A DNA stretch of 39,914 nucleotides from an uncultured Bacteroidales bacterium (GCA_903945175.1 CAJAUM010000083.1:1-39914), one strand, 5' to 3'; shown: positions 15,928-24,932, numbered from the stretch's first letter. A program made the numbers and translations. Notes: generated by a model not told the origin, from the sequence alone.

Positions 15928-17101
15928 ACCTACCGGCTTTAACTCCAAACTGGTTCACGGAGCAGGCGCCAAAGACCCATTGGGCAGTGTGATCACGCCC
16001 ATCTATCAAACCTCTACCTTTGCCTTTGAGAGCGCCGACCATGGTGCTGCTTGTTTTGCCGGCGAACGTGATGGTTACATATACACCCGCATCGGAAACC
16101 CCACCATCCGCGATCTTGAAAAGACGATTGCCGAAAGTGAGCACGGCTTCGATGGAATTGGCTGTTCATCGGGCATGGGCGCAGTGACCACTGTTTACAT
16201 GGCTTACCTGGGTGCAGGCAAACACATTTTAAGTCACAATGCAGTGTATGGTCCGGCCCGCGGGATCATTGAAGGAACTTTTTCTAAGTTCGGGGTTGAA
16301 TCAACCTACATCGATACCACCGACCTCGAAAAGGTAAGAACCTCCATCCGTCCGAACACGGCGCTGATCTATCTTGAAACACCGGCCAATCCCACCATCG
16401 GGATCTCCGATATCCCGGCCATTTGTGAGATCGCACGCCAGCACAACATCCCGGTCTGCGTCGACAATACCTTCTGCAGCCCCTACCTTCAGAATCCGCT
16501 TGACATGGGCGCCGACATCGTGCTGCACTCCCTGACCAAATTTATCAACGGCCATGCCGATATCGTGGGTGGGGTGATTGTTACAAAAACCGAGGCTGAC
16601 TACAAAAAATTGCGTCCCGTCATGGTCGCCATGGGTTGCAATATGGATCCGCACCAGGCCTTCCTGACCCGTCGCGGATTGAAAACCATGGGCATTCGCA
16701 TCGATCGTGCACAGGAGAACGCGATCAAGGTGGCTCATTTTCTCGAGGCTCATCCCAAAGTAGCATGGATCGCCTATCCGGGATTAAAGTCTCATCCTCA
16801 ATATGAATTGGGAAAACGTTTGATGCGCGGCCCGGGAGCCATGATGAGTTTTGGACTTAAAGGAGGACTTGTTGCCGGCAAGAAGCTGATGGACCAGGTA
16901 CAACTATGCGTGCTGGCCGTTTCGCTTGGTGGCATTGAAACCCTCATTCAGCATCCGGCATCAATGACCCACAGTAAATTGTCTGCTGCGGCCAAGAAAG
17001 AGGGCGGCATCAGCGATGAACTGGTACGTCTTTCGATAGGCATTGAAGAGGTCGAAGATATCATTGCCGACCTGGAGCAGGCATTGGCGTCAATTGAATA
17101 A
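15917..17101 (+). CDS. PLP-dependent sulfur amino acid lyase, methionine gamma-lyase-like
   Basis: The 394-residue protein is a full-length member of the Cys/Met-metabolism PLP family (cystathionine gamma-synthase / gamma-lyase / methionine gamma-lyase). Visible sites are Y57-T-R59 (phosphate binding from the neighbouring subunit), the SSGMGAV loop (84-90), catalytic-type Tyr111 in NAVYG, D183 in VDNTFCSPYLQ, the Schiff-base Lys208 in HSLTKFINGH and QHPASMTHS near the C terminus. Overall it is closest to methionine gamma-lyases, which split methionine to methanethiol, ammonia and 2-oxobutyrate. However, the active-site Cys that follows YG in well-studied enzymes (YGCT) is here YGPA, with Pro113, so cystathionine or homocysteine lyase activity is also possible. 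It overlaps the OsmC gene by 11 bases and is followed after 6 bases by the patatin gene. Confidence 0.9.
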   Translation: MKNKPTGFNSKLVHGAGAKDPLGSVITPIYQTSTFAFESADHGAACFAGERDGYIYTRIGNPTIRDLEKTIAESEHGFDGIGCSSGMGAVTTVYMAYLGAGKHILSHNAVYGPARGIIEGTFSKFGVESTYIDTTDLEKVRTSIRPNTALIYLETPANPTIGISDIPAICEIARQHNIPVCVDNTFCSPYLQNPLDMGADIVLHSLTKFINGHADIVGGVIVTKTEADYKKLRPVMVAMGCNMDPHQAFLTRRGLKTMGIRIDRAQENAIKVAHFLEAHPKVAWIAYPGLKSHPQYELGKRLMRGPGAMMSFGLKGGLVAGKKLMDQVQLCVLAVSLGGIETLIQHPASMTHSKLSAAAKKEGGISDELVRLSIGIEEVEDIIADLEQALASIE

Positions 17102-17107
17102 ACGTGA

Positions 17108-19417
17108 ATGACACACCAGTTCAAAAACCGGTCTTTACTCTTTTTTTTATTTTTTTATTTTTCATTGTGCCTCAGTGATTCTTTGTATGCCCAGCGGGTG
17201 GCCGTGGTGCTTTCGGGGGGCGCGGCCAAAGGTGGTGCTCACATTGGTGTGTTGCGTGCCCTTGAAGAAAATCACATTCCCATAAATTATATCGTCGGAA
17301 CCTCTATCGGTGCCATTATCGGGGGCATGTATGCCAGCGGCTTTTCACCGGATGAGATTGAAAAACTGATGAATTCAGAGGATTTTCAGCGCTGGGCCAC
17401 CGGGATTATGGATGAACGCTATGTTTATTATTACCGCAAAGAAGATCCCAATGCGTCGTGGATTTCGACCAATTTCAACCTCAACAGGAAGATTACCTCA
17501 TGGCTTCCGTCTCAACTGATAAAAACCTACGAGATTGATTTTCAGTTTATGAAGCTGCTTGCTCCTGCCAATGCCATTGCCGGCGGTGATTTTGACAAAC
17601 TGATGATTCCGTTCCGATGCGTGGTGACAGACATTGATACCTCCACCCAAATGGTACTGCGTTCCGGAGACCTGAGTACCGCCGTTCGGGGATCGATGAG
17701 CCTGCCGCTTGTATACAATCCGGTAGTGATAGATAAAAAGCTGGTATTTGACGGGGGTATGTACAATAATTTTCCCTGCGATGTGGCGATGCGCGATTTT
17801 CAGCCGGAGGTCATCATCGGCAGCAGGGTGGCACGGCGTTATAAAAAGCCCGATCGGGATGATGTTGTCTCGCAGTTGCTCACCATGCTGATGGAACGAC
17901 AGAGTGACACCATCACATACCAGAACTCGGTGATGATTGTACCAAAAATACCGGATATAAACCTGCTTGATTTCTCAAAAACGGCGGAACTAGCCGATAG
18001 CGGCTACGTTGCCACCCTGCGAAAAATTTCCGAAATCAGGAAATTGGTACACGACAGCATTGAGCCTGAAACGATCCGTCTTCGGCGGGAAGCCTTTAAT
18101 AAGCAGAAACCTGACTTGCAGTTTGATTCTGTGTACATCACCGGCTTGAATAAAATGCAGGAGCGATATGTCAGGCAGATACTGAAACATGGGAAAAAAA
18201 CCATCTCGTTTGAAGATCTTCAGCAAGGGTATTTCCGTTTTCTGGATGAGGGTTTTGCCCGGAGTATATACCCTGTGGCCCGGTTCAATGAGAAGTCCGG
18301 AAACTTCGATCTTTACCTGGATATTCAGAAGTCCAATAACTTCGGGGCGCAATTCGGGGGTAATTTTTCTTTGGGGAATAACAGTCAAGCCTTTCTGGAA
18401 CTTCAATATAAATATTTGTGGACGAAGGCCCTGCGTTTCTTTGTGAATGGATATTTTGGTAAAGTATATAGTTCTGCAAAAGTTGGAGGCCGTATCGATT
18501 TTAATTCCAAAACCCCTTGGTTTTTAGGTTTGAATTATACCTTTAACCATCTTAATTATTTCAAAAATGCCAGTTTTTTCTTTGACGATAAAATACCCAG
18601 TTATGTTATAGAAACTGAGTATTTCGGTGATTTGCAGGTGGGAATTCCGATCACCAATACGGGGAAATTGTCGTGTGGAATTGCGTATGGTTCAACCTAT
18701 AAAAATTACTATCAGAATAACACGTTTACCCGAACCGATACATCCGATCAAACAACATTCAGCTTCGTTGAGCCATCGGTTAACTTTGAACTGAACAGCC
18801 TGAACCGGAAGCAGTTTGCAAATGCGGGGGTCAACCTGATTTTACAATTGACCTATATCAATGGGAAGGAGGACATGTTGCCTGGTTCTACTGCCATCAG
18901 CAAGACTCCGATAACTCAATTTCACAACTGGTTCAAACTTCAGCTGATTTACGATAATTACTTTGAATCACTGGGGCCGATAAAATTTGGATTTTATGGC
19001 GAGGGGGTACTGTCGAATCAACCACTTTTCTCAAATTACACTTCAACGCTGCTGTATGCCTCGGCATTTAAGCCTATTCCGGAATCCCAGGCCTATTTTT
19101 TGCCCTCCTTCAGGGCGCAGAATTATTTGGCGGCCGGGCTAAAAATGGTTTTGCGTATATATAAAAAAATTGAATACAGGCTTGAAGGGTATCTCTTCCA
19201 GCCCTACCAGGAGATTCTTCAAAATCCGGATGATTTTTCGGCCTACTATGGTCCGACATTTTCAAATCGATCCTACATGGCTTCGACTTCGATGGTGTAT
19301 AACAGTCCCCTGGGCCCGGTCAGCATCAGTTTGAATTATTTTGACAAAACCCCCGATTTATTCACCATCAATTTCAACTTTGGATATATCCTATTCAACA
19401 AGCGGGCAATTCCGTAA
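17108..19417 (+). CDS. patatin-like phospholipase with POTRA and outer membrane barrel (type Vd-like)
   Basis: The 769-residue protein starts with a signal peptide (about 1-29, LYAQ). A patatin domain (about 30-300) follows, with the oxyanion loop GGAAKGGAH (37-45), the nucleophile S66 in GTSIG and the catalytic D215 in FDGGMYNNFP. Next are a POTRA-like domain (about 333-410: FDSVYITGLNKMQERYVRQI) and a C-terminal BamA/surface-antigen-like beta-barrel (about 415-769). This is the architecture of type Vd autotransporters such as PlpD and FplA, in which a lipase passenger is carried through its own barrel. The expected action is hydrolysis of phospholipids at or outside the cell surface. The catalytic dyad is intact. 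It is the third gene of the OsmC - lyase operon. Confidence 0.9.
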   Translation: MTHQFKNRSLLFFLFFYFSLCLSDSLYAQRVAVVLSGGAAKGGAHIGVLRALEENHIPINYIVGTSIGAIIGGMYASGFSPDEIEKLMNSEDFQRWATGIMDERYVYYYRKEDPNASWISTNFNLNRKITSWLPSQLIKTYEIDFQFMKLLAPANAIAGGDFDKLMIPFRCVVTDIDTSTQMVLRSGDLSTAVRGSMSLPLVYNPVVIDKKLVFDGGMYNNFPCDVAMRDFQPEVIIGSRVARRYKKPDRDDVVSQLLTMLMERQSDTITYQNSVMIVPKIPDINLLDFSKTAELADSGYVATLRKISEIRKLVHDSIEPETIRLRREAFNKQKPDLQFDSVYITGLNKMQERYVRQILKHGKKTISFEDLQQGYFRFLDEGFARSIYPVARFNEKSGNFDLYLDIQKSNNFGAQFGGNFSLGNNSQAFLELQYKYLWTKALRFFVNGYFGKVYSSAKVGGRIDFNSKTPWFLGLNYTFNHLNYFKNASFFFDDKIPSYVIETEYFGDLQVGIPITNTGKLSCGIAYGSTYKNYYQNNTFTRTDTSDQTTFSFVEPSVNFELNSLNRKQFANAGVNLILQLTYINGKEDMLPGSTAISKTPITQFHNWFKLQLIYDNYFESLGPIKFGFYGEGVLSNQPLFSNYTSTLLYASAFKPIPESQAYFLPSFRAQNYLAAGLKMVLRIYKKIEYRLEGYLFQPYQEILQNPDDFSAYYGPTFSNRSYMASTSMVYNSPLGPVSISLNYFDKTPDLFTINFNFGYILFNKRAIP

Positions 19418-19431
19418 CCTATTAATAGGTG

Positions 19432-19458
19432 TTGGTTTCCAAATAATTTGTACTTTTG
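19432..19458 (+). promoter_or_regulatory. promoter of the DUF349 gene
   Basis: A TTG (19432-19434) and TACTTTTG (19451-19458, followed by CA) are separated by 16 bases, close to the Bacteroidota -33/-7 pattern. The resulting 5' leader is about 70 bases before the ATG at 19536. Confidence 0.55.
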
Positions 19459-19535
19459 CAGCCCTTATGTTTCAAATTACCGGCCAATGTCGGACCCTAT
19501 CGATAGTATTACTAAAAACGGATGATTAACAACGA

Positions 19536-21728
19536 ATGAAAAACACCAAAAAAACACCTCAGAATCCTGAGCTGGAGCTCACGGCCAGCCAGGAGGAGAA
19601 TGCTGCCACTGTAGTTGCTACAGCGGATACCCTCGAATCTATCCTTCCAACTGATTCAGATCAGATCGAAGAAATTGAATTAACTGAAGTTCCCAATTTG
19701 GAATCCGCCGAAGAGGTGGTTGCCGAAGCTGTTACAATGGAGATCGCTGAACCCGCTGAAGAGCCTGTTGCCGAAGCTGTTGCAATGGAGATCGCTGAAC
19801 CCGCTGAAGAGCCTGTTGCCGAAGCTGTTGCAATGGAGATCGCTGAACCCGCCGATGAGCCTGTTGCCGAAGCTGTTGCAATGGAGATCGCTGAACCCGC
19901 CGAAGCGCCACTTATTGAAGCGCTCGATGACCACCTCGACGAGCATCTGGACGAGCATCTGGACGAGGTGACCGAAGAAAATGTGGAGCACCTCATTCAT
20001 GAGACGGAAAATAGTTTTGATGCATTCACCCGTGTCGAATTGGTCGATTTACTGGAGGTGGCGGTTGCCGAACCGGATTTTAATGCGATAAAATCACGGA
20101 TTGCGATGATTAAGGTGGCCTTCCTGAAAAAGAAAAAGGAGGAAAACCTCCAGAAATACGAGCAGGTGATGGAAGAGGGCGGAACCAAGGAGGAACTTGC
20201 CCCTGAACAGGATGAACTGGATGTCAGATTCAATGACATTTTTAACATATATAAGGCCAGCAAAGCCAAACATATCGAGGAACAGGAGAAGATCAAACAG
20301 GGTAACCTGAAACGGAAATACTTGATCCTGGATGAATTGAAGACCTTGATCAATTCAGAAGAGACACTCAAAAAAACCTATGATGAATTTAAAATCCTCC
20401 AGGAACGCTGGAAGGAGGTCGGGATGGTTCCACGTACAGAGATCAATAACCTCTGGCAAAATTACCATTTCCTGGTCGAAAAATTCTTTGAAAAGGTTAA
20501 ACTGAATAAAGAACTTAAGGATCTTGACCTGAGGAAAAACCTTGAAGCCAAACTCTCATTATGTGAGAAAACAGAGGAGCTGCTTTTGGAAACCTCCGTG
20601 ATCAAGTCATTCAAGAAACTCCAAAAATACCACGAAGAGTGGAAAGAACTCGGACCGGTTCCTGCCGATAAAAAGGATGAGATTTGGGACAGGTTTAAAA
20701 CCGCGACTGACAAGATCAACGATCGCAGACGTGAGCATTATTCGCTGATAGAGGAGGACCAGAATAAAAACCTGCAAACCAAGATCGCCCTTTGTGAACA
20801 GGGTGAAATCGTTCTTGGATTGCCCAACGAGTCGATAAAGGACTGGCAGGAGAATACCAACAAGGTGAATGATCTCCTGAAAATCTGGAAGAACATCGGA
20901 CCTGTACCGCAAAAAGTCAATAGCGAAATCTGGACCCGGTTCAAGACCAGCCTCGATTCATTCTTTGCCATAAAGAAGGAATATTTTGATAAGCTGAAGG
21001 AACAGCAGATGCACAACTATAACCTCAAGGTCGAGTTGTGCATGCAGGCTGAATCGCTGAAGGGCAATACAGATTGGAAAAAGACCACCAATGAACTGAT
21101 CCGTTTGCAGGGTGAATGGAAAAAAATAGGCCCGGTTCCAAAAAAGAATTCCGAAAAGATATGGAAGCGTTTCCGCACGGCCTGCGATGATTTTTTCAAT
21201 GCAAAGCAATCCTATTTTTCCAATATCCAGGCCAGTGAGGGAGAGAATCTCAGCAAGAAACTTGATCTTATGACCCGCCTGAAGGAACACCAGTTTGGCA
21301 CCGATAAAAGTGCGAACCTGGATGTGTTGAAAAACTTCCAGCGTGAATGGACTGACATCGGGCATGTTCCGATGAAGGATAAGGATAAGCTTCACAACGA
21401 TTTCCGCGCACTCATCAACGAGCATCTGGATAAGCTTAAGATCAACAATGTTGAAATGAGTACGGTGAATTTCCAGGCTAAATTTGACCACCTGAAAAAT
21501 GATCCGAATGCACGCCATATGATCAGCAAAGAGCGTGAATTTCTTGCCATAAAAATTTCCAAAATGAAAGAGGAGATCATTTTGTGGGAGAACAACATCG
21601 GCTTTTTTGCCAAATCAAAGAGCGCTTTGCTTGTGAAGGAGGAGTTTGAAAACAAGATCAACAGGGCCAAGAGCGAATTGAAGGTGCTCGAAGCCAAGAT
21701 GAAGATTTTGAAGCAGCAGACTGCGTGA
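19536..21728 (+). CDS. DUF349 protein with Ala/Glu-rich tandem-repeat N terminus
   Basis: The 730-residue protein is acidic and helical. Residues about 62-125 consist of four 16-residue repeats (PVAEAVAMEIAEPAEE-type), followed by an HLDE repeat (DDHLDEHLDEHLDE). The rest holds five DUF349 units, each centred on W(K/T)xxGxVP: ERWKEVGMVP, EEWKELGPVP, KIWKNIGPVP, GEWKKIGPVP and REWTDIGHVP, each followed by an IWxRF-type segment. The C terminus is coiled-coil-like. DUF349 proteins are common in Bacteroidota, are cytoplasmic and have no established function. No signal peptide is seen. The TGA stop lies within the first unit of a GCGTGAC heptamer array. The gene has its own promoter and is followed by aroC. 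Confidence 0.9.
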   Translation: MKNTKKTPQNPELELTASQEENAATVVATADTLESILPTDSDQIEEIELTEVPNLESAEEVVAEAVTMEIAEPAEEPVAEAVAMEIAEPAEEPVAEAVAMEIAEPADEPVAEAVAMEIAEPAEAPLIEALDDHLDEHLDEHLDEVTEENVEHLIHETENSFDAFTRVELVDLLEVAVAEPDFNAIKSRIAMIKVAFLKKKKEENLQKYEQVMEEGGTKEELAPEQDELDVRFNDIFNIYKASKAKHIEEQEKIKQGNLKRKYLILDELKTLINSEETLKKTYDEFKILQERWKEVGMVPRTEINNLWQNYHFLVEKFFEKVKLNKELKDLDLRKNLEAKLSLCEKTEELLLETSVIKSFKKLQKYHEEWKELGPVPADKKDEIWDRFKTATDKINDRRREHYSLIEEDQNKNLQTKIALCEQGEIVLGLPNESIKDWQENTNKVNDLLKIWKNIGPVPQKVNSEIWTRFKTSLDSFFAIKKEYFDKLKEQQMHNYNLKVELCMQAESLKGNTDWKKTTNELIRLQGEWKKIGPVPKKNSEKIWKRFRTACDDFFNAKQSYFSNIQASEGENLSKKLDLMTRLKEHQFGTDKSANLDVLKNFQREWTDIGHVPMKDKDKLHNDFRALINEHLDKLKINNVEMSTVNFQAKFDHLKNDPNARHMISKEREFLAIKISKMKEEIILWENNIGFFAKSKSALLVKEEFENKINRAKSELKVLEAKMKILKQQTA
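19719..19910 (+). repeat. four tandem 48-bp in-frame coding repeats
   Basis: Units begin at 19719, 19767, 19815 and 19863 with GTTGCCGAAGCTGTT, and are nearly identical at the DNA level, with only a few substitutions (for example ACA/GCA and GCT/GCC). The near-identity indicates recent duplication and probable length variation between strains. All units keep the reading frame. Long open frames on the other strand here are by-products of the repeat. Confidence 0.95.
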
Positions 21729-21750
21729 CGGGTGACGCGTGACGCGTGAC
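21723..21750. repeat. heptamer tandem array (4 units) at the DUF349 stop codon
   Basis: Units are GCGTGAC, GGGTGAC, GCGTGAC and GCGTGAC. The TGA of the first unit is the stop codon of the DUF349 gene (21726-21728). Confidence 0.9.
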
Positions 21751-21784
21751 AAAAATATCTTGAAAATTACCAAAATCTGGATTT

Positions 21785-22828
21785 ATGTCGGGGAACTCAT
21801 TTGGTAAGGCGCTGGTGCTAACTACCTTTGGTGAGTCGCATGGAGAGGCAGTCGGCGGTGTGCTTGATGGATTCCCTTCAAACATTGAGATAGATCTTCC
21901 CTTTATTCAATCAGAGCTGAACCGGAGGCGACCTGGATTGGATTTTTTCTCCTCTCCGCGCAAAGAAGAGGACACCCTCCAAATCCTGTCGGGCCTGTAC
22001 GAAGGTAAAACCACCGGGGCTCCCATTGCATTTCTCGTTTTCAACCGCGATCAGAAACCCTCGGATTACGATCACATCAGTGCTGCATACCGTCCTTCGC
22101 ATGCTGATTTTACATGGCAGATGAAGTATGGAATCCGCGATCCGCGTGGTGGAGGCCGTTCATCAGCCCGCGAAACCATTGCCCGCGTTGCTGGTGGTGC
22201 GTTTGCTAAAATATTATTGGGTAAAAAAAATATCAGGGTTCATGCCTGGATATCTCAAATTGGTCCATTTCAGCTGGCGGTTGACTCTGCCGACAGCCAG
22301 AATCTGATAAATGATCCCTCGATTCTTGACTTTCTCCAACAGCTAAAAGCCGAAGGTGATACAACCGGTGGCATCATCTCATGCACCATCACAGGGGTTC
22401 CGGCAGGTTTGGGAGAACCTGTGTTCGACAAGTTACAGGCCGACCTGGCCAAGGCCATGCTCAGCATCAATGCCGTGAAGGGATTCGACTACGGTTCTGG
22501 TTTCAGTGGTGCGGCCATGAAGGGATCGGATCACAATGATCTGTTTGTCAATCAGGATGGGCATATCAGAACGCGCACAAACCATTCAGGCGGAATCCAG
22601 GGTGGGATAACCAACGGGGAGGCTATCTGTTTCCGGGTTGCGTTCAAACCAGTTTCGACCTTGATGAAAGAGCAGGAAACACTGAACATATCAGGGGAAG
22701 CCGTTACGCTGGAAGGAAAGGGGCGTCATGATGTTTGTGTTGTTCCCCGTGCTTTACCCGTCGTAGAAGCCATGGCGGCCCTGGTAATCGCGGATCACTC
22801 CTTCGGTTCCTGCTGGGAGAGACAGTGA
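21785..22828 (+). CDS. aroC: chorismate synthase
   Basis: The 347-residue protein is chorismate synthase, the last enzyme of the shikimate pathway: it converts 5-enolpyruvylshikimate-3-phosphate to chorismate with reduced FMN. Signature regions are GESHGEAVGGVLDGFP (residues 17-32), RGGGRSSARET (about 120-130), HSGGIQGGITNGE near 265-277 and PVVEAMAALVIADH at the C terminus. Length is standard and no residue loss is apparent. The other shikimate genes are not in the window. Its 3' end overlaps the convergent agmatine deiminase gene by 34 bases, so both C termini are encoded in the same DNA. The need for reduced FMN gives only a loose link to the riboflavin operon further along. Confidence 0.98.
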   Translation: MSGNSFGKALVLTTFGESHGEAVGGVLDGFPSNIEIDLPFIQSELNRRRPGLDFFSSPRKEEDTLQILSGLYEGKTTGAPIAFLVFNRDQKPSDYDHISAAYRPSHADFTWQMKYGIRDPRGGGRSSARETIARVAGGAFAKILLGKKNIRVHAWISQIGPFQLAVDSADSQNLINDPSILDFLQQLKAEGDTTGGIISCTITGVPAGLGEPVFDKLQADLAKAMLSINAVKGFDYGSGFSGAAMKGSDHNDLFVNQDGHIRTRTNHSGGIQGGITNGEAICFRVAFKPVSTLMKEQETLNISGEAVTLEGKGRHDVCVVPRALPVVEAMAALVIADHSFGSCWERQ

Positions 22829-23847
22829 AATGACCCCAATCCCCAGATGATCTCTACCGAATCGATGCCGATGATGCTGCGATCGGGAAAACACGCCTCC
22901 AGAATGCGCATGGCCTGATCATCTTCCCTGCACTGGAAATTTGGTACAATCACCGACTTATTGGCAATATAAAAATTGGCATAGGAGGCAGGCAGCCGCT
23001 GTTGGTCATAAATGACCGGTTTGGGCATCGGGATTTCAGCAATGTCAAGCTGCTTGCCATTGGAAAGCCTCATGGCTTTCAATTTCCTGAGATTTTCCTG
23101 TAAAATTTTATGATTTGCATCTGAACGGGTCGGCTCGACCATGGTCACCACGGCATCCTCTCTGAAAAACCGGGTAATGTCATCGATATGGCCATTGGTA
23201 TCATCCCCGTCAATGCCTTCATCGAGCCAGAGCACCTGCTCAACGCCATAGAAATTATGCAGGTATTCCTCTATTTTGTGCTGGGTTAAACCCGGATTCC
23301 GGTTTTCATGCAGCAGGCATTGGTTTGTGGTAAGCAAGGTGCCGTTTCCATTGAAATCAACAGCCCCACCCTCCATGATGATACCGGGATGAAATACAGG
23401 AATGTTAAGATACGTGCCAATCAGGCCGGGAATCTTTTCATCAAGGTCGTGGGGATATTTATCGCCCCAGGCATTGTAGCGCCAGCTCACAATCACCTTT
23501 GGCTCCTTTGCCCCGGGTTTTACCAGAAAGGCGGGACCATGATCGCGGCACCATGCATCGTTGGTGGGATGTATCAGTAACGTGATTTTCGAAAGATCAA
23601 CATCGAGCAGTGCCAGATCCTGCAGAACACGGTCACGAAGTGCTTCATTCCGGACATTGATGCATACCTGTTCGCCCCTGGATAGCTCCTTGATAAACCG
23701 GTTATAAAAAGGAAAAATTCTCGAAAGTGTTCCAGGCCAGGAATAGGAGTCGTCATGTGGATAACTGAGCCATGTAGCGCGGTGCTCCGCCCATTCGGCA
23801 GGAAAATGATAACCCAGTTCTTTGGGAGAAGATGATGGGTGGGGCAT
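22795..23847 (-). CDS. aguA: agmatine deiminase
   Basis: The 350-residue protein is an agmatine deiminase of the peptidylarginine-deiminase (Porphyromonas-type) family: agmatine + water gives N-carbamoylputrescine + ammonia. Conserved sites are DAWCRDHGP (binding Asp), the EGGAVDFNG motif, NGHIDDITRF with the catalytic His, and the nucleophile C342 in GSFHCLSQQEP at the C terminus. Length is typical. It lies downstream of aguB on the same strand, so the two steps from agmatine to putrescine are encoded together. The spacer between them (about 155 bases) is almost entirely heptamer repeats, which makes co-transcription possible but unusual. The final codons overlap aroC on the other strand by 34 bases. 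Confidence 0.96.
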   Translation of the reverse strand: MPHPSSSPKELGYHFPAEWAEHRATWLSYPHDDSYSWPGTLSRIFPFYNRFIKELSRGEQVCINVRNEALRDRVLQDLALLDVDLSKITLLIHPTNDAWCRDHGPAFLVKPGAKEPKVIVSWRYNAWGDKYPHDLDEKIPGLIGTYLNIPVFHPGIIMEGGAVDFNGNGTLLTTNQCLLHENRNPGLTQHKIEEYLHNFYGVEQVLWLDEGIDGDDTNGHIDDITRFFREDAVVTMVEPTRSDANHKILQENLRKLKAMRLSNGKQLDIAEIPMPKPVIYDQQRLPASYANFYIANKSVIVPNFQCREDDQAMRILEACFPDRSIIGIDSVEIIWGLGSFHCLSQQEPKE

Positions 23848-23850
23848 GGG

Positions 23851-24010
23851 GATTTACGATTTACGATTTTTTTTCGTCATTAGGCAATAGGCAATAGGCA
23901 ATAGGCAATAGGCAATAGGCAATAGGCAATAGGCAATAGGCAATAGGCAATAGGCAATAGGCAATAGGCAATAGGCAATAGGCAATAGGCAATAGGCACT
24001 CGTCACTCGT
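23851..24010. repeat. composite heptamer array (TAGGCAA x16)
   Basis: Two GATTTAC units (23851-23864) are followed, after a short gap, by 16 perfect copies of TAGGCAA (23881-23992) plus a 6-base partial unit, then two copies of CACTCGT (23997-24010). The last part reads ACGAGTG on the aguB strand and contains the TGA stop codon of aguB (24005-24003). The left edge lies 3 bases from the aguA start codon. The perfect TAGGCAA copies suggest recent expansion by slippage. Confidence 0.97.
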
Positions 24011-24884
24011 CATTCCCCAGATATCTTTCCAGTATCGGACTGTAGCTGTCGATTCGCCGGTCGCGCATGAAGGGCCAGTGAATGCGGGTTTCCTCTATTT
24101 TATTCAGATCAAGCTCCTGAACTTTTATCTCCTCCAGATCGTGTGATGCCTGAAATAGTAAATTCCCGAAAGGATCTGAGATAAACGAGCCTCCCCAGAA
24201 ATTCATGGAACCCTCCATCCCGGTGCGGTTAACAGCTACGACAAAAACCCCGTTGGCAATGGCATGACCTCGCTGGATTGTTTGCCAGGCCTGGTATTGC
24301 TGACGGTTTAATTCACTTTCTTGCGAGCGGGCCCAGCCAATGGCTGTCGGATAAAAAATAATCTGTGCCCCAAGCAGGCTGGTGATGCGGGCAGCCTCAG
24401 GATACCATTGATCCCAGCAGATGAGGGTCCCGATGCGGGCATACCTGGTTTGAAATACTTTGTACCCGTTATCTCCCGGCGTAAAATAAAACTTTTCATA
24501 GTACCCCGGATCATCAGGAATGTGGTGTTTGCGGTATTTTCCAAGGTAGCTTCCATCGGCATCAATCACGCCCACTGTGTTGTGATAAATCCCTTCAGCC
24601 CGTTTTTCGAACAGGGAGGCCACAATCACCACATCCAGTTCGCGGGCCACCTCTCCCAATATCTTTGTGGATGGGCCGGGAATGGGCTCAGCCAGCCTGA
24701 AAAAATCATGGTTTTCTTCCCAGCAGAAATAGGTGGAGGTAAACAGCTCCTGCAGACATATTATCTGCGCTCCGAGTTTTGCAGCCTCCCTGATCTTCTT
24801 TATCGATTTCTCCAGGTTGGCCTCTTTGTCTGGTCCGCAGGTCATCTGGATGATACCGGTCCTGACTGAATTTGATTCCATCAT
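24003..24884 (-). CDS. aguB: N-carbamoylputrescine amidase
   Basis: The 293-residue protein is a carbon-nitrogen hydrolase (nitrilase superfamily) of the N-carbamoylputrescine amidase group, making putrescine with release of CO2 and ammonia. The catalytic Glu-Lys-Cys set is present: E46 in CLQELFTS, K119 in [18 protein letters not shown] and C156 in [13 protein letters not shown]. The long [15 protein letters not shown] loop is typical of AguB. It is the upstream partner of aguA. The last codons and the stop (AAT GAC GAG TGA) coincide with the ACGAGTG heptamer repeat, so the C-terminal residues NDE may be a product of repeat growth. It is divergent from the PorE-like gene. Confidence 0.96.
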   Translation of the reverse strand: MMESNSVRTGIIQMTCGPDKEANLEKSIKKIREAAKLGAQIICLQELFTSTYFCWEENHDFFRLAEPIPGPSTKILGEVARELDVVIVASLFEKRAEGIYHNTVGVIDADGSYLGKYRKHHIPDDPGYYEKFYFTPGDNGYKVFQTRYARIGTLICWDQWYPEAARITSLLGAQIIFYPTAIGWARSQESELNRQQYQAWQTIQRGHAIANGVFVVAVNRTGMEGSMNFWGGSFISDPFGNLLFQASHDLEEIKVQELDLNKIEETRIHWPFMRDRRIDSYSPILERYLGNDE

Positions 24885-24932
24885 TGAAACATTAATAACT
24901 AAGCCGAATCGTAAAATTACGACATTTCAATA

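Noticed and set aside
19661-20000. Serine/alanine-rich repeat proteins on the minus strand
   Set aside because: They are antisense and out-of-frame readings of the 48-bp repeat in the DUF349 gene.
23881-23998. Direct repeats that might suggest a CRISPR array
   Set aside because: The 7-bp units are contiguous with no spacers; no cas gene is present.
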